46,512 bases of DNA from Haloterrigena salifodinae (GTDB lineage: Archaea > Halobacteriota > Halobacteria > Halobacteriales > Natrialbaceae). This document shows, piece by piece, positions 16,716-24,563 of this stretch. The stretch is from positions 1 through 46,512 of the forward strand of contig NZ_RQWN01000009.1 of the NCBI RefSeq assembly GCF_003977755.1, read 5' to 3'. A program made the position numbers and the translations under genes. Position 1 is the stretch's first letter. The number at the start of each line of letters is the position of its first letter. Below the pieces are notes generated by a model that made no database searches, was not told where the DNA came from, and saw nothing but the letters and a program-made list of their open reading frames with translations.

Positions 16716-17121
16716 TGCTCCTCGAGTCACGGAGAACAGAGTGACTTCGATGGACGGAACGTGCCTCGAGACCGTCGGCGGATCGGACGAGGTTCGATGC
16801 AAGCGCTAACCGAGCGATCGGGCGTCGGCCCTACTCGAGGGCGTCGTCCGGTTCGCCGGACGTCGGTCTCGGACAGTGACCGCGATCGGTCGTTTTCTTC
16901 CGGTTCGAATCGATTGTCCCTTTCATGTCGACATTTGGAGGAGTCAAACGAATGGGGTTCGATACGTAGCGGTGACTCGTTGGAGTCGATACGGAAGACC
17001 GATCGAATCGGTCGGCTTTGACCGCAGGCGAACGTGACCGGACAAAATACGATAATCCGACAGTTCGTCGTCCCCGTCCCCAAACCGCCTTCATCGTCGC
17101 GACCTAATTTCCGATGACGGT
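16716..17121. other. Gap with no recognised gene
   Basis: About 400 bases between the ppc remnant and the small gene at 17122. Short frames exist on both strands, but their Arg/Ser-rich composition marks them as non-coding shadows. Confidence 0.4.
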
Positions 17122-17430
17122 TCACAGAGGCTGGGCCATCGCGTCCAGTTGCTCGACGAAATCGTCGATGACTCCGCTCGTGGCCGCGGTCTCGTTTTCG
17201 GTATCGCTGTTATTGTGAACTGGGGGCTCGTAGACGGTGATCTCCGCACGCTCGAGGGCGGTTAGATCACCCTTGTGGCACTCGAGGTTGAGAATCGCGC
17301 CGGCAAAGATAACGATCACCCGATGGTCGTGGACGTCGAGGAACTGGATTTCGAGTCGGTCTAAGACTGCGGTGACGTCGATCGCCGTCGGGAACGCACA
17401 TTGCTGCGAGACGTCGGCAGCCTTACTCAT
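17122..17430 (-). CDS. Hypothetical 102-residue protein
   Basis: A short soluble protein (starts MSKAADVSQQCAFPTAIDVT, ends EQLDAMAQPL). The middle is beta-rich (VLDRLEIQFLDVHDHRVIVI, then FAGAILNLECHKGDLTALER), followed by an acidic loop and a C-terminal helix. No family was recognised. The strongest support is a TATA element GATATAATAG at 17451-17460, placed 21-30 bases before the ATG, exactly right for a leaderless transcript. It stands alone between the dead ppc and the IS remnant. Confidence 0.6.
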   Translation of the reverse strand: MSKAADVSQQCAFPTAIDVTAVLDRLEIQFLDVHDHRVIVIFAGAILNLECHKGDLTALERAEITVYEPPVHNNSDTENETAATSGVIDDFVEQLDAMAQPL

Positions 17431-17450
17431 TACGATCTACGTCGAGATGC

Positions 17451-17459
17451 GATATAATA
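17451..17459 (-). promoter_or_regulatory. TATA box for a leaderless transcript of the 102-residue protein
   Basis: TATTATATC on the minus strand is centred about 25 bases upstream of the ATG at 17430, so transcription should begin at or next to the start codon. Confidence 0.5.
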
Positions 17460-17642
17460 GTTCTTCGGGCACCGTCTGGTGAAGCGCTTCTGGCACGGAG
17501 CAGTGGCTTACCGCCTGTTACGAGACTACAGGAGAGAACAGAAATAATCACTGTTCGGGAGTGTCTGCTGAGTCGGTCGACTTTCGCCGCTGATGGAACA
17601 GAACCTCGTTATGTCTCGATGGTATGTTCACAGCGGCACTCT

Positions 17643-18190
17643 CTAGTTTAGCACCTCCGCTGGCGTTTGTCCACTGAGTGATTGGTGTGGTCGTTGTGTA
17701 TTGTAATTGTGTCCGAACTGTTCAAGACACCCTGACGCTCGTCCGACTGCCTACCCACGAGTTCTGGAAGCGGTCAGCCCAAATTTCGAGGGGATGAAAC
17801 CACTTCCCGATCAGACATCTCACGACGTAGTCAAGCTGACCGCTTAGTCCTAATCGAGAGAGGACAGCAAGATATCTGTAGTCATCGACGAGAAACACCG
17901 TGTCGTCGAGATCGTGATTCTCGGTCAGTTGATGCAGGAACGCAACGGCTGGACCGGTGCCTCGCCGTCCGAATACTGCGGCAGCGAGACTGAGTTGTGA
18001 GTCTCTGTCTATTGCAGCGTAGGACCAAGGCCAGTCGCCGTTAATCTTGGCAGCGGTTCATCAATAGCGACCTGTGACGGCACACCCGTCGGCGGATCTG
18101 GGTGTTGACAGCTAGCTGCTGTACTCTGGTCCAGATTGCTTGACGAGAATGTTCAACGCCGATCAAGCGGAGCGTCGACGAGTTCGATAG
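17643..18190 (-). mobile_element. Decayed insertion-sequence transposase (IS6-like DDE)
   Basis: The minus strand translates in at least three frames to a DDE transposase: RLIGVEHSRQAIW, then DPPTGVPSQVAIDE, then (shifted) AAKINGDWPWSYAAIDRD, LAAAVFGRRGTGPAVAFLHQ, DTVFLVDDYRYLAVLSRLG, KWFHPLEIWADRFQNSWVG, and finally the TPAEVLN ending at TAG (17643-17645). The order ID, VD, then a KWF-helix matches IS6-type elements of haloarchaea. The region expected to carry the catalytic Glu reads RCLIGKWF, with the acid lost. Terminal repeats were not identified. The element is inactive. Confidence 0.75.
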
Positions 18191-18265
18191 AAGGTGTTCG
18201 AGGTCGCGCTCGCGAGGACTTCGCGAATGGCGTTCGAGACTGCGAGAAACCTGTCGGTCGTTTCG

Positions 18266-20209
18266 TCAGTCGTCGGACAGAATCGCTGCTCCGCTTCCGC
18301 CGTCGCTGATACCGGTACCGGGACCGATCTCGATTTCGAGGTCGTCGAGTTTCTCGTCGGGGACGACGCCGTCAACCCAGCCGCGGTGGTCGTAGTACTC
18401 GTCTTTCATCTCCTCGAGTTCGCAGTACTCGCCCTCCGAAGCGCCCTGACCCGGCGTCTCGCCTTCTTCGAGGAACACCTCGGGCAGCGAGTCGTCGTCG
18501 CCGTCGAAGCCGACGAGGTTGTTGTAGTAGCGCTCGAGGTTATAGATTCGTTCGCCGCACTCGAGCAGGTCTTCCTCGGTGTACTCTAGCCCGGTCATCC
18601 CGTTGAACTGGGTAACGTACTCTTCGATGCCTTCGGCGAACGCGTTGAACTTGCAGATGTCGAACGAGTCGCTGATCGCGTGGAGGTCCTGGAACTGAGC
18701 GGTGAGTTCGCCTTTCCCTTCGTACTCGTAGGGATCGACCTTCTCGGGGATGCCCAGGATCTCCGCGGCGGGCGTGTAGCCCCGCAGGTGACAAGCTCCG
18801 CGGTTCGAGGTCGCGTAGCCGATCCCCATCCCCTTCATACAGCGGGGGTCGTACGCGGCGATGGACTGGCCTTTCACGTCGAGTCGGCAGTCGTGAGCGT
18901 CGATTTCGTCGGCCATCCGCGCTTGGCCTCGCGCAAGGAGGTCGGCGAGGTCGTCCTCGCGACGAGCGACCCGTTTGATCATCTCGATCATCGTCTCTGC
19001 ATCGCCCCAGTCGAGTCCGTCGTCTACGTCGTCGAGATAGCCCTTTTCGGTCGCGTCCATAGCCATCGCCATGATGTTGCCTATCTCGATGGTGTCGAGG
19101 CCCATGTCGTTACAGCGATCGATCATCACGGCGATCCTGTCTCGATCGTCGTTGGCGGAGTTCGTCCCGAGCGCCCAGGCGGACTCGTACTCGAAGGACT
19201 CCATCCGGACGTTCAGCTCTTCTCCCTTGTGCATCACGTCGACTTCGACCTCCTTCTTGCAGGCGACCGGGCAGGAGTGACAGGTGGGTTCGTCGACGAG
19301 GATATTCTCGCGGACGTTCTCGCCGCTGATACGCTCGGCGTCGAGATCCTTCGGTCGGTCCGTCTCGTGGTCGTTGTACGAGATCGCGGAGGTGTATCGG
19401 CCGTTCTTGGTCGGATGGCCATCCATCTCTTCAGTGAGGTTCATGAGGACGTTGGTCCCGTACATCGAGAGACCACCCTCGTTGGGCGCAGTGACGTCCG
19501 ACTCGGTGATCGCCTTCATCGCCTGTTGGTGTCCCTCGCGGAACGTTTCCGAATCCGCGGGCTGTGGCATCTCGGTACTCGACTTGATGACGATCGCCTT
19601 CAGCCGTTTGTTGCCCATCACGCAACCGGTACCACCGCGACCAGAGGCTCGGTCGTCTTCGTTCATGATACAGGCGTATCGGACCTCGTTCTCGCCCCCG
19701 GGACCGATCGCCATGATCGAGAGATTCTTGCCATAGGCGCCCTCGACCTCGTCCTCGATCGTTTCGCAGGTCTCGTGGACTCCTTTCCCCCAGAGGTGGG
19801 AGGCGTCTCGGAGCTCGATCGTGCCGTCTTCGATGTAGGCGTAGACGGGGTCGTCGGCCTGCCCTTCGAACAGAAGCCCGTCGAAGCCGGCCCACTTCAG
19901 GCGAGCGCCCGACCAGCCGCCGTGGTGACTGTCGGTAACGGTACCGGTCAGGGGCGACTTCGTACAGACGGCGATTCGGCCGCTCATCGTCACCTGCGTC
20001 CCCGACAGTGGGCCGTTCATGAACGCCAGTAGATTGTCGGGACCGAGCGGATCGACGTCCGGTCCCTGTTCGAAGACGTATTTCACACCGAGGCCGCGCG
20101 CTCCGATGTACTTCTTCGCGTCCTCCTCGTCGATCCCTTCGTACGCGATGTTGTCGTTTCCGAGATCGATCCGTGCAACGTGATCCTGAAAGCCGCCGAT
20201 ATCAGTCAT
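18266..20209 (-). CDS. Tungsten-dependent aldehyde ferredoxin oxidoreductase
   Basis: A 647-residue AOR-family enzyme. Family landmarks: IGARGLGVKYVFE (N-terminal, 31-46), SHHGGWSGARLKWAGFDGL, GPGGENEVRYACI, and RGGTGCVMGNKRLKAIV for pterin binding. The [4Fe-4S] ligands are CHSCPVAC (about 309-316) plus a distant Cys in DICKFNAF (about 518). These enzymes oxidise aldehydes to acids with ferredoxin as acceptor. The substrate is unknown; the aldehydes generated by choline and betaine breakdown nearby are a possibility, not shown. A HalOD1 protein gene lies 21 bases upstream on the same strand, likely in one transcript. The convergent left neighbour is IS wreckage. Confidence 0.95.
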   Translation of the reverse strand: MTDIGGFQDHVARIDLGNDNIAYEGIDEEDAKKYIGARGLGVKYVFEQGPDVDPLGPDNLLAFMNGPLSGTQVTMSGRIAVCTKSPLTGTVTDSHHGGWSGARLKWAGFDGLLFEGQADDPVYAYIEDGTIELRDASHLWGKGVHETCETIEDEVEGAYGKNLSIMAIGPGGENEVRYACIMNEDDRASGRGGTGCVMGNKRLKAIVIKSSTEMPQPADSETFREGHQQAMKAITESDVTAPNEGGLSMYGTNVLMNLTEEMDGHPTKNGRYTSAISYNDHETDRPKDLDAERISGENVRENILVDEPTCHSCPVACKKEVEVDVMHKGEELNVRMESFEYESAWALGTNSANDDRDRIAVMIDRCNDMGLDTIEIGNIMAMAMDATEKGYLDDVDDGLDWGDAETMIEMIKRVARREDDLADLLARGQARMADEIDAHDCRLDVKGQSIAAYDPRCMKGMGIGYATSNRGACHLRGYTPAAEILGIPEKVDPYEYEGKGELTAQFQDLHAISDSFDICKFNAFAEGIEEYVTQFNGMTGLEYTEEDLLECGERIYNLERYYNNLVGFDGDDDSLPEVFLEEGETPGQGASEGEYCELEEMKDEYYDHRGWVDGVVPDEKLDDLEIEIGPGTGISDGGSGAAILSDD

Positions 20210-20230
20210 TGTCGTGATATGCGAGGGGAG

Positions 20231-20521
20231 TCAGCTCTTCTTGATAAGAATCTGTCCAGTGCTCTGCACGAGAACGGTGTAGCCGTAGTAGGAGAAGGTG
20301 ATACACCCGGCCTTACCGGCGTTCCCGTCGGTGGATTCAAATGCCGAATCGATCGCCTCTGGATTAATACTGCCGCTCAGCGGCGGGAGATCCTCCGGAT
20401 GCTCGTTTTCGTACTCCGCAATCGCCTGCACGATACGATCACTCGCCCACTCCTCCCCGGACCAGTCGTGGTGTAAGTGATGCGTCGGTCGGTCGGCCGC
20501 CGAGTCTACGGCACTACTCAT
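20231..20521 (-). CDS. HalOD1-domain protein
   Basis: A 96-residue protein that is essentially one halobacterial output domain 1: RIVQAIAEYENEHPEDLPPL, then SINPEAIDSAF, then TFSYYGYTVLVQSTGQILI. HalOD1 is usually the output part of sensor proteins or a free-standing small protein; its partners are not established. It is the first gene of a probable two-gene operon with the aldehyde oxidoreductase (21-base gap). A TATA element lies 55-63 bases upstream. Confidence 0.88.
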   Translation of the reverse strand: MSSAVDSAADRPTHHLHHDWSGEEWASDRIVQAIAEYENEHPEDLPPLSGSINPEAIDSAFESTDGNAGKAGCITFSYYGYTVLVQSTGQILIKKS

Positions 20522-20574
20522 AGGTTAATGATTGACAATCACCAAAATGATCTTTAATGAGTAATATTCCTACT

Positions 20575-20584
20575 CTTTAAATAC
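20575..20584 (-). promoter_or_regulatory. TATA box of the HalOD1-AOR operon
   Basis: GGTATTTAAAG on the minus strand lies in a very AT-rich patch between the operon and the divergent sequence to its right, giving a leader of about 30 bases. Confidence 0.5.
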
Positions 20585-20665
20585 CCTCTATATGATGGAG
20601 TCCGTTCCGCCTACCGCTGTATGGTGGTGATTCGTGGGCCGCTCGAACTCTATCGAATCAGTAAT

Positions 20666-20683
20666 GTATAAGTGGAGTTATAC
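20666..20683. repeat. 18-base inverted repeat in an AT-rich intergenic island
   Basis: GTATAA-GTGGAG-TTATAC is a perfect six-base inverted repeat. Its right arm overlaps a TATA-like element about 31-39 bases before the ATG of the 29-codon frame at 20716. It could be a regulator site. Confidence 0.35.
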
Positions 20684-20715
20684 ACTCACTCGACGGTCAT
20701 TATTGGTTAGTCGGG

Positions 20716-20805
20716 ATGGCAAAACAAAACTATTATGAGTTTTATAAACATCGCAATTTGGGCATTTGGGGCTTTAAAGGGGCATATTACGCCAATCCCT
20801 ATTAG
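20716..20805 (+). CDS. Possible 29-residue aromatic microprotein
   Basis: The frame encodes MAKQNYYEFYKHRNLGIWGF then KGAYYANPY and TAG. It is rich in Tyr, Phe and Trp, basic rather than acidic, and uses AT-rich codons unlike every other gene here. In its favour, a TATA-like TTATAC sits at the right distance for a leaderless transcript. Against it, it is short, in an AT-rich non-coding island, and has no recognised relatives. Kept as a candidate only. Confidence 0.25.
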   Translation: MAKQNYYEFYKHRNLGIWGFKGAYYANPY

Positions 20806-20882
20806 AAACACTCTTTACATTTACTATAGAATATGATGTGTGGCTAAAGTTATATGACAGAGAACAAGTATTATTGGGGCCG

Positions 20883-21539
20883 TCAGTCGAGATCTTCGTC
20901 CATCAACGTCGCGGAGATCAGGTTCCGCATCCCGCGTCGAAGCCGACCGCTCATCGCGGTCGAGGAGACGCCGACTTCGTCGGCAACACCGCTGAGGGCC
21001 GTGTCTCGTGGCTCGTTGAAATATCCGCACTTGTACGCCGTTTGCAGTGCTTCGATCTGTTCGTCCGTCAGTCCGAACAAAACGTCCTCTTTGGCCCCCG
21101 TGCTCCCGTGTATCTCGATGATTTCGAACATCATCCCACACTCTTCGGCAAACTTCCAGATCGTATTGAGCGCTTCTCGGTCCGGGAGCTGTAACTGGAC
21201 AAACCATCCGCGGCGTCTGGTTTCCGTCCGTAACATGAACCCGTTCACTTCCGTGAGGATCGGACTCAGTAATATCGTTCCGTCCGGATGTTCGATATAG
21301 TAGATGAACGTGTCGTCGTTCGCATCGATGAGTTCGTAACTGTCGACGGTCGGATCAGAATCGAGGTGACGCTCCAGTTCGTCGCGGTCGTCGTACCTGA
21401 TGAGAAACGGAAAAACGTCCGAATCCGGGTCGGTGTTCGCCTGCGTTATTACTTCGATCTCGATACCATCTACACTCCGTAATGTCGGGACCAGAGCGAG
21501 TTCGTCGTGTTCGGCGTAGGCTTTTACGGTGATAGGCAT
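20883..21539 (-). CDS. Bat-type HTH transcriptional regulator
   Basis: A 218-residue protein of the haloarchaeal bat-like family. Residues 1-150 form the beta-rich sensory domain (starts MPITVKAYAEHDELALVPTL). The C-terminal HTH_10 domain is LTDEQIEALQTAYKCGYFNE, then GVADEVGVSSTAMSGRLRRG. The start is the first ATG. It lies upstream of the HalOD1-AOR operon on the same strand with a 361-base AT-rich gap between, and is a natural candidate for its control, though no binding site is known. An upstream TATA-like CTTATATGC lies about 120 bases before the ATG. Confidence 0.93.
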   Translation of the reverse strand: MPITVKAYAEHDELALVPTLRSVDGIEIEVITQANTDPDSDVFPFLIRYDDRDELERHLDSDPTVDSYELIDANDDTFIYYIEHPDGTILLSPILTEVNGFMLRTETRRRGWFVQLQLPDREALNTIWKFAEECGMMFEIIEIHGSTGAKEDVLFGLTDEQIEALQTAYKCGYFNEPRDTALSGVADEVGVSSTAMSGRLRRGMRNLISATLMDEDLD

Positions 21540-21747
21540 CTCTTCAGTAGTGGTCCGTCTTAGTTACCGAGCGGTCTCGATCGTCGGTTCGATATCGACT
21601 CGCCGATCGCGTATCGTCCGTCTGCACGGTACTCTCTCGTTGCTTCGGGCAGCATATAAGAGTATGCTCGAGTCAGTCGGATAACGGTTCGCGGCGGCGA
21701 CACAGCGGGAAGAAAATAAATGGTGTTCCACACACGCAATATATACG

Positions 21748-22377
21748 ATGGCGAACGACACCGGAGGCTGTAAGATCGATCGGGTTGCCCGAGAGCGGAA
21801 ACTCGACGACCTCGATCAGCGACTCCTCGAGCGCCGGGACGCGGGAGCCAGTCTCCGCGACCTCGAAACGTATCACAATCGGCAAGTGCTCGAAGCGGCG
21901 GTGAACGAATCGGACATGGAGACGCTGGAGGGTGAAGTCGAGAACCTCTACCGCCTGCTTACCGACGATGACGTGAGCGTCGGAACGCGAGTCGAAGCGC
22001 GGTCTCGACTCGAACGGAACGGCATCGATCCGGACGCAGTCACGGACGACTTCGTTAGTTACCAGACCGTTCGGACGCATCTCAACGACTGTCTCGACGT
22101 CGACACCGAGCGAACCACGCGAATCGATCGGACCAACGCAAAGAACGTCGTCTTCAAATTACTGTCCCGAACCGAGTCGATCACCATGCGAACGATCGAT
22201 CGACTCCGCTCGAGCGGTCTCCTAACGATCGGCGACCCGGAAGTCACGCTGAGTCTGCGCGTCGCATGTACGGAATGCGGTGAGGAGTACACGTTTGCCC
22301 GCCTCGTGGATCGGGGACGCTGTTCGTGCCGAGAGGACGGTCGAACCGCTGTTCGGGACGATGAGACCGACGCGTGA
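21748..22377 (+). CDS. rdfA: Rod-determining factor RdfA
   Basis: A 209-residue protein matching the haloarchaeal RdfA family: an N-terminal helical domain (KIDRVARERKLDDLDQRLLE, then RRDAGASLRDLETYHN), a central DDxSVGTRVEARSRLERNGID segment (in outline), and a C-terminal zinc ribbon CTECGEEYTFARLVDRGRCSC (outline; C-x2-C and C-x-C). In Haloferax, RdfA is needed for rod-shaped cells. Here, as is usual, the gene precedes an SMC-related ATPase gene on the same strand (201-base gap). A TATA-like AAAATAAATGG about 27-35 bases before the ATG fits a leaderless transcript. Confidence 0.9.
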   Translation: MANDTGGCKIDRVARERKLDDLDQRLLERRDAGASLRDLETYHNRQVLEAAVNESDMETLEGEVENLYRLLTDDDVSVGTRVEARSRLERNGIDPDAVTDDFVSYQTVRTHLNDCLDVDTERTTRIDRTNAKNVVFKLLSRTESITMRTIDRLRSSGLLTIGDPEVTLSLRVACTECGEEYTFARLVDRGRCSCREDGRTAVRDDETDA

Positions 22378-22578
22378 TCGTCGTGCGGCATCACGAGTAC
22401 GGAGCGGGTTTCGACGTCGGCGGTCGGCCGACGATAGCGGATCGTTGTACATACGGTTCTCCGCTATCGTGAACGTATTATTCGGCCAAACGATTATATA
22501 GGATACGGTCATCATCTACCGTCGCGCGGCCTAATCAACCCGCTGTGCCCTACCGATGCATCGGTCGTTCGCCCATCC

Positions 22579-24516
22579 ATGTTTGTAAACAGCCCTGAAT
22601 CGGAGTCGGAAAGCGAGTTCGAGGAATTACACATCACCGTCCAGAACGTTGGTGGAATTACCGACGGCGAACTGACGCTCTCACCTGGAGTGACGCTGCT
22701 CTCGGGGGAGAATGCATCGAACAAGTCGTCGTTCCTTCGCGGACTGGCTGCCGTACTCGGCGGACCCACGCCGCCGATAAAGAGCGACGCAGATCGCGGA
22801 CGTGTGACACTTCGAACGGACGAGAACGAGTACTTCCTGGAGTTGTCGAACGAAAACGGCGATCCGATCGTCACCGACGCGGAGCGGTTCTCCGATCGGA
22901 CTGACCTCTGTGAACTGTTCGTTGCACTTGGAGAAACGAATCCGATCAGGCAGCGACTCCTCACGGACGGGGACCTGTACGAACTCCTGATGCGGCCCGT
23001 CGATACCGCGGAAATCGAGGCCGATATCGAGCGGCTGAAAGAGCGAAAGGATCGGCTCGACGAGCGACTCGTGGAGTTAGATCGGTCCGAGGACCGACTC
23101 CCGACGCTGCGGACGCGAGCGACGACCCTGCGCGAGGACCGCGAGGAGATCGAGACGGCCCTCCGCGAGAAGCGCGAGGCGATCGACGAGCGGGACGCGG
23201 AGACCGACGGCAACGACGTCCTCGACGACCTCAAGGAGAAGCGATCGGAGCGCGAGTCCGTTCGCGATCGGATCGAAACGCAACGAGAGGCGATCCGCTC
23301 GCTGGAGGACGAGCTCGAGGCTGTCCGCGAGCAGCGCGACGAACCTGGAACGGCGGAGTCGTCGCGGGACGTCGATGCGATCGAGAGCGAAATCGAGGGC
23401 CTCCACCATCAGAAACAGCAGTTGACGAGTACGATCAACGCGTTGAGCCCGATCGTCGAGATGAACGACCAGCTGCTGGACGACGAGCGAGAGATCCCCG
23501 AGGAGATGAAATCGGACGAGATCGTCGCCGAACTCGATCCCGCGTCGCGGACGATCACCTGTTGGACGTGTGGTTCCACCGTCGAACGGGAAGAGATCGC
23601 CGAGCAAGTGCGGGTGGTCCAGGAGATCATCCGAGAAAAGCGACAGCAACGCGAAACGATCACAGAGCGGATACGATCGCTCGAGGAGGAGAAACGCCAG
23701 CTCGAACGACAGCGTGACGACCGCGAGCGACTCGCCGAGAAAGAGCGGTCGATCGAAGCCGAGATCGACCGGCGAGAAGAAACGCTGAGCGAGCTACGGG
23801 ACGAGAAAGCGGCGCTCGATGACGAGATCGAATCGCTTCAAGCGGACGCCGAAACGCTCGACGAACGGGACGACGAACTGCTCGAACTCCATGGCGAGGT
23901 GAGCGACCTCGAGTACGAACGCGGGCAGCTCGAGAACGAGTTGACCGAACTCGAACGGGAGATCGAGGAGCTCGAGGCGGAACTCGAGAACCGCGACGAT
24001 CTCGAGGCGGAGCGCGAGTCGGTCGCGACGCGGCTGCGAGAGCAGCGAGAGCAGATCGAGACGCTCGAGCGCGACCTCGTCACGACGTTCAACGAATCGA
24101 TGCAGCAGGTCCTCGACGTACTGGACTACGAGAACGTCGAGCGCGTCTGGATCGAACGGCTCGCGGGAGATGGTGACGCACCGTCGGCGACCGACTTCGA
24201 GTTGCATATCGTTCGCTCGAACGAGAGCGGCGCCGCGTACGAAGACACGGTCGACAGCCTGAGCAAGAGCGAGCGCGAGGTGATCGGGCTCGTCGTCGCC
24301 TTCGCGGGCTATCTCGTTCACGACGTCGCGAGCGAACTACCGGTGGTCGTCATCGACGCCGTCGAAATGCTCGACGCGGACCGGATCCGCGGTCTGCTGG
24401 ACTACTTCGAGGATCACACCGAGTACGTCGTCGCCGCCGTCCTTCCCGAGGAGGCGAGGGAACTCGAGGAGACGTATCCGACGATATCGACCGCTACCTT
24501 CGCTGCCCGTTCGTGA
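22579..24516 (+). CDS. Archaea-specific SMC-related ATPase with CxxC hook
   Basis: A 645-residue SMC/Rad50-like protein. The N-terminal ATPase lobe has GGITDGELTLSPGVTLLSGE and a Walker A variant GENASNKSSF (about 49-58). Long coiled coils flank a central CWTCG (Cys328 and Cys331), the position of the Rad50 zinc hook. The C-terminal lobe has a signature-like SLSKSEREVIGL and Walker B VVVIDAVEML. It is smaller than true SMC or Rad50 (about 900-1200 residues). It follows rdfA, a conserved pair in haloarchaea linked to cell shape. It ends 47 bases from the convergent folCP gene; a palindrome GTAAGCTTAC (24528-24537) lies between them. A TATA element GATTATATAGG is at 22491-22501. Confidence 0.92.
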   Translation: MFVNSPESESESEFEELHITVQNVGGITDGELTLSPGVTLLSGENASNKSSFLRGLAAVLGGPTPPIKSDADRGRVTLRTDENEYFLELSNENGDPIVTDAERFSDRTDLCELFVALGETNPIRQRLLTDGDLYELLMRPVDTAEIEADIERLKERKDRLDERLVELDRSEDRLPTLRTRATTLREDREEIETALREKREAIDERDAETDGNDVLDDLKEKRSERESVRDRIETQREAIRSLEDELEAVREQRDEPGTAESSRDVDAIESEIEGLHHQKQQLTSTINALSPIVEMNDQLLDDEREIPEEMKSDEIVAELDPASRTITCWTCGSTVEREEIAEQVRVVQEIIREKRQQRETITERIRSLEEEKRQLERQRDDRERLAEKERSIEAEIDRREETLSELRDEKAALDDEIESLQADAETLDERDDELLELHGEVSDLEYERGQLENELTELEREIEELEAELENRDDLEAERESVATRLREQREQIETLERDLVTTFNESMQQVLDVLDYENVERVWIERLAGDGDAPSATDFELHIVRSNESGAAYEDTVDSLSKSEREVIGLVVAFAGYLVHDVASELPVVVIDAVEMLDADRIRGLLDYFEDHTEYVVAAVLPEEARELEETYPTISTATFAARS

Positions 24517-24563
24517 TCGTGTTCACGTAAGCTTACTTCTGCTTCCGGCTTCAGCTGCGAGGG

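Noticed and set aside
18680-20032. A 450-residue plus-strand frame
   Set aside because: It is the antisense of the aldehyde ferredoxin oxidoreductase gene and has the His/Val/Asp pattern of a shadow frame.
22512-23234. Ser/Arg-rich repetitive minus-strand frame
   Set aside because: It mirrors the coiled-coil codons of the SMC-like gene and is not a real repeat protein.
24528-24537. GTAAGCTTAC palindrome between the SMC-like gene and folCP as a regulator site
   Set aside because: It lies between two convergent gene ends, where a regulator site is not expected; at most a weak terminator element.
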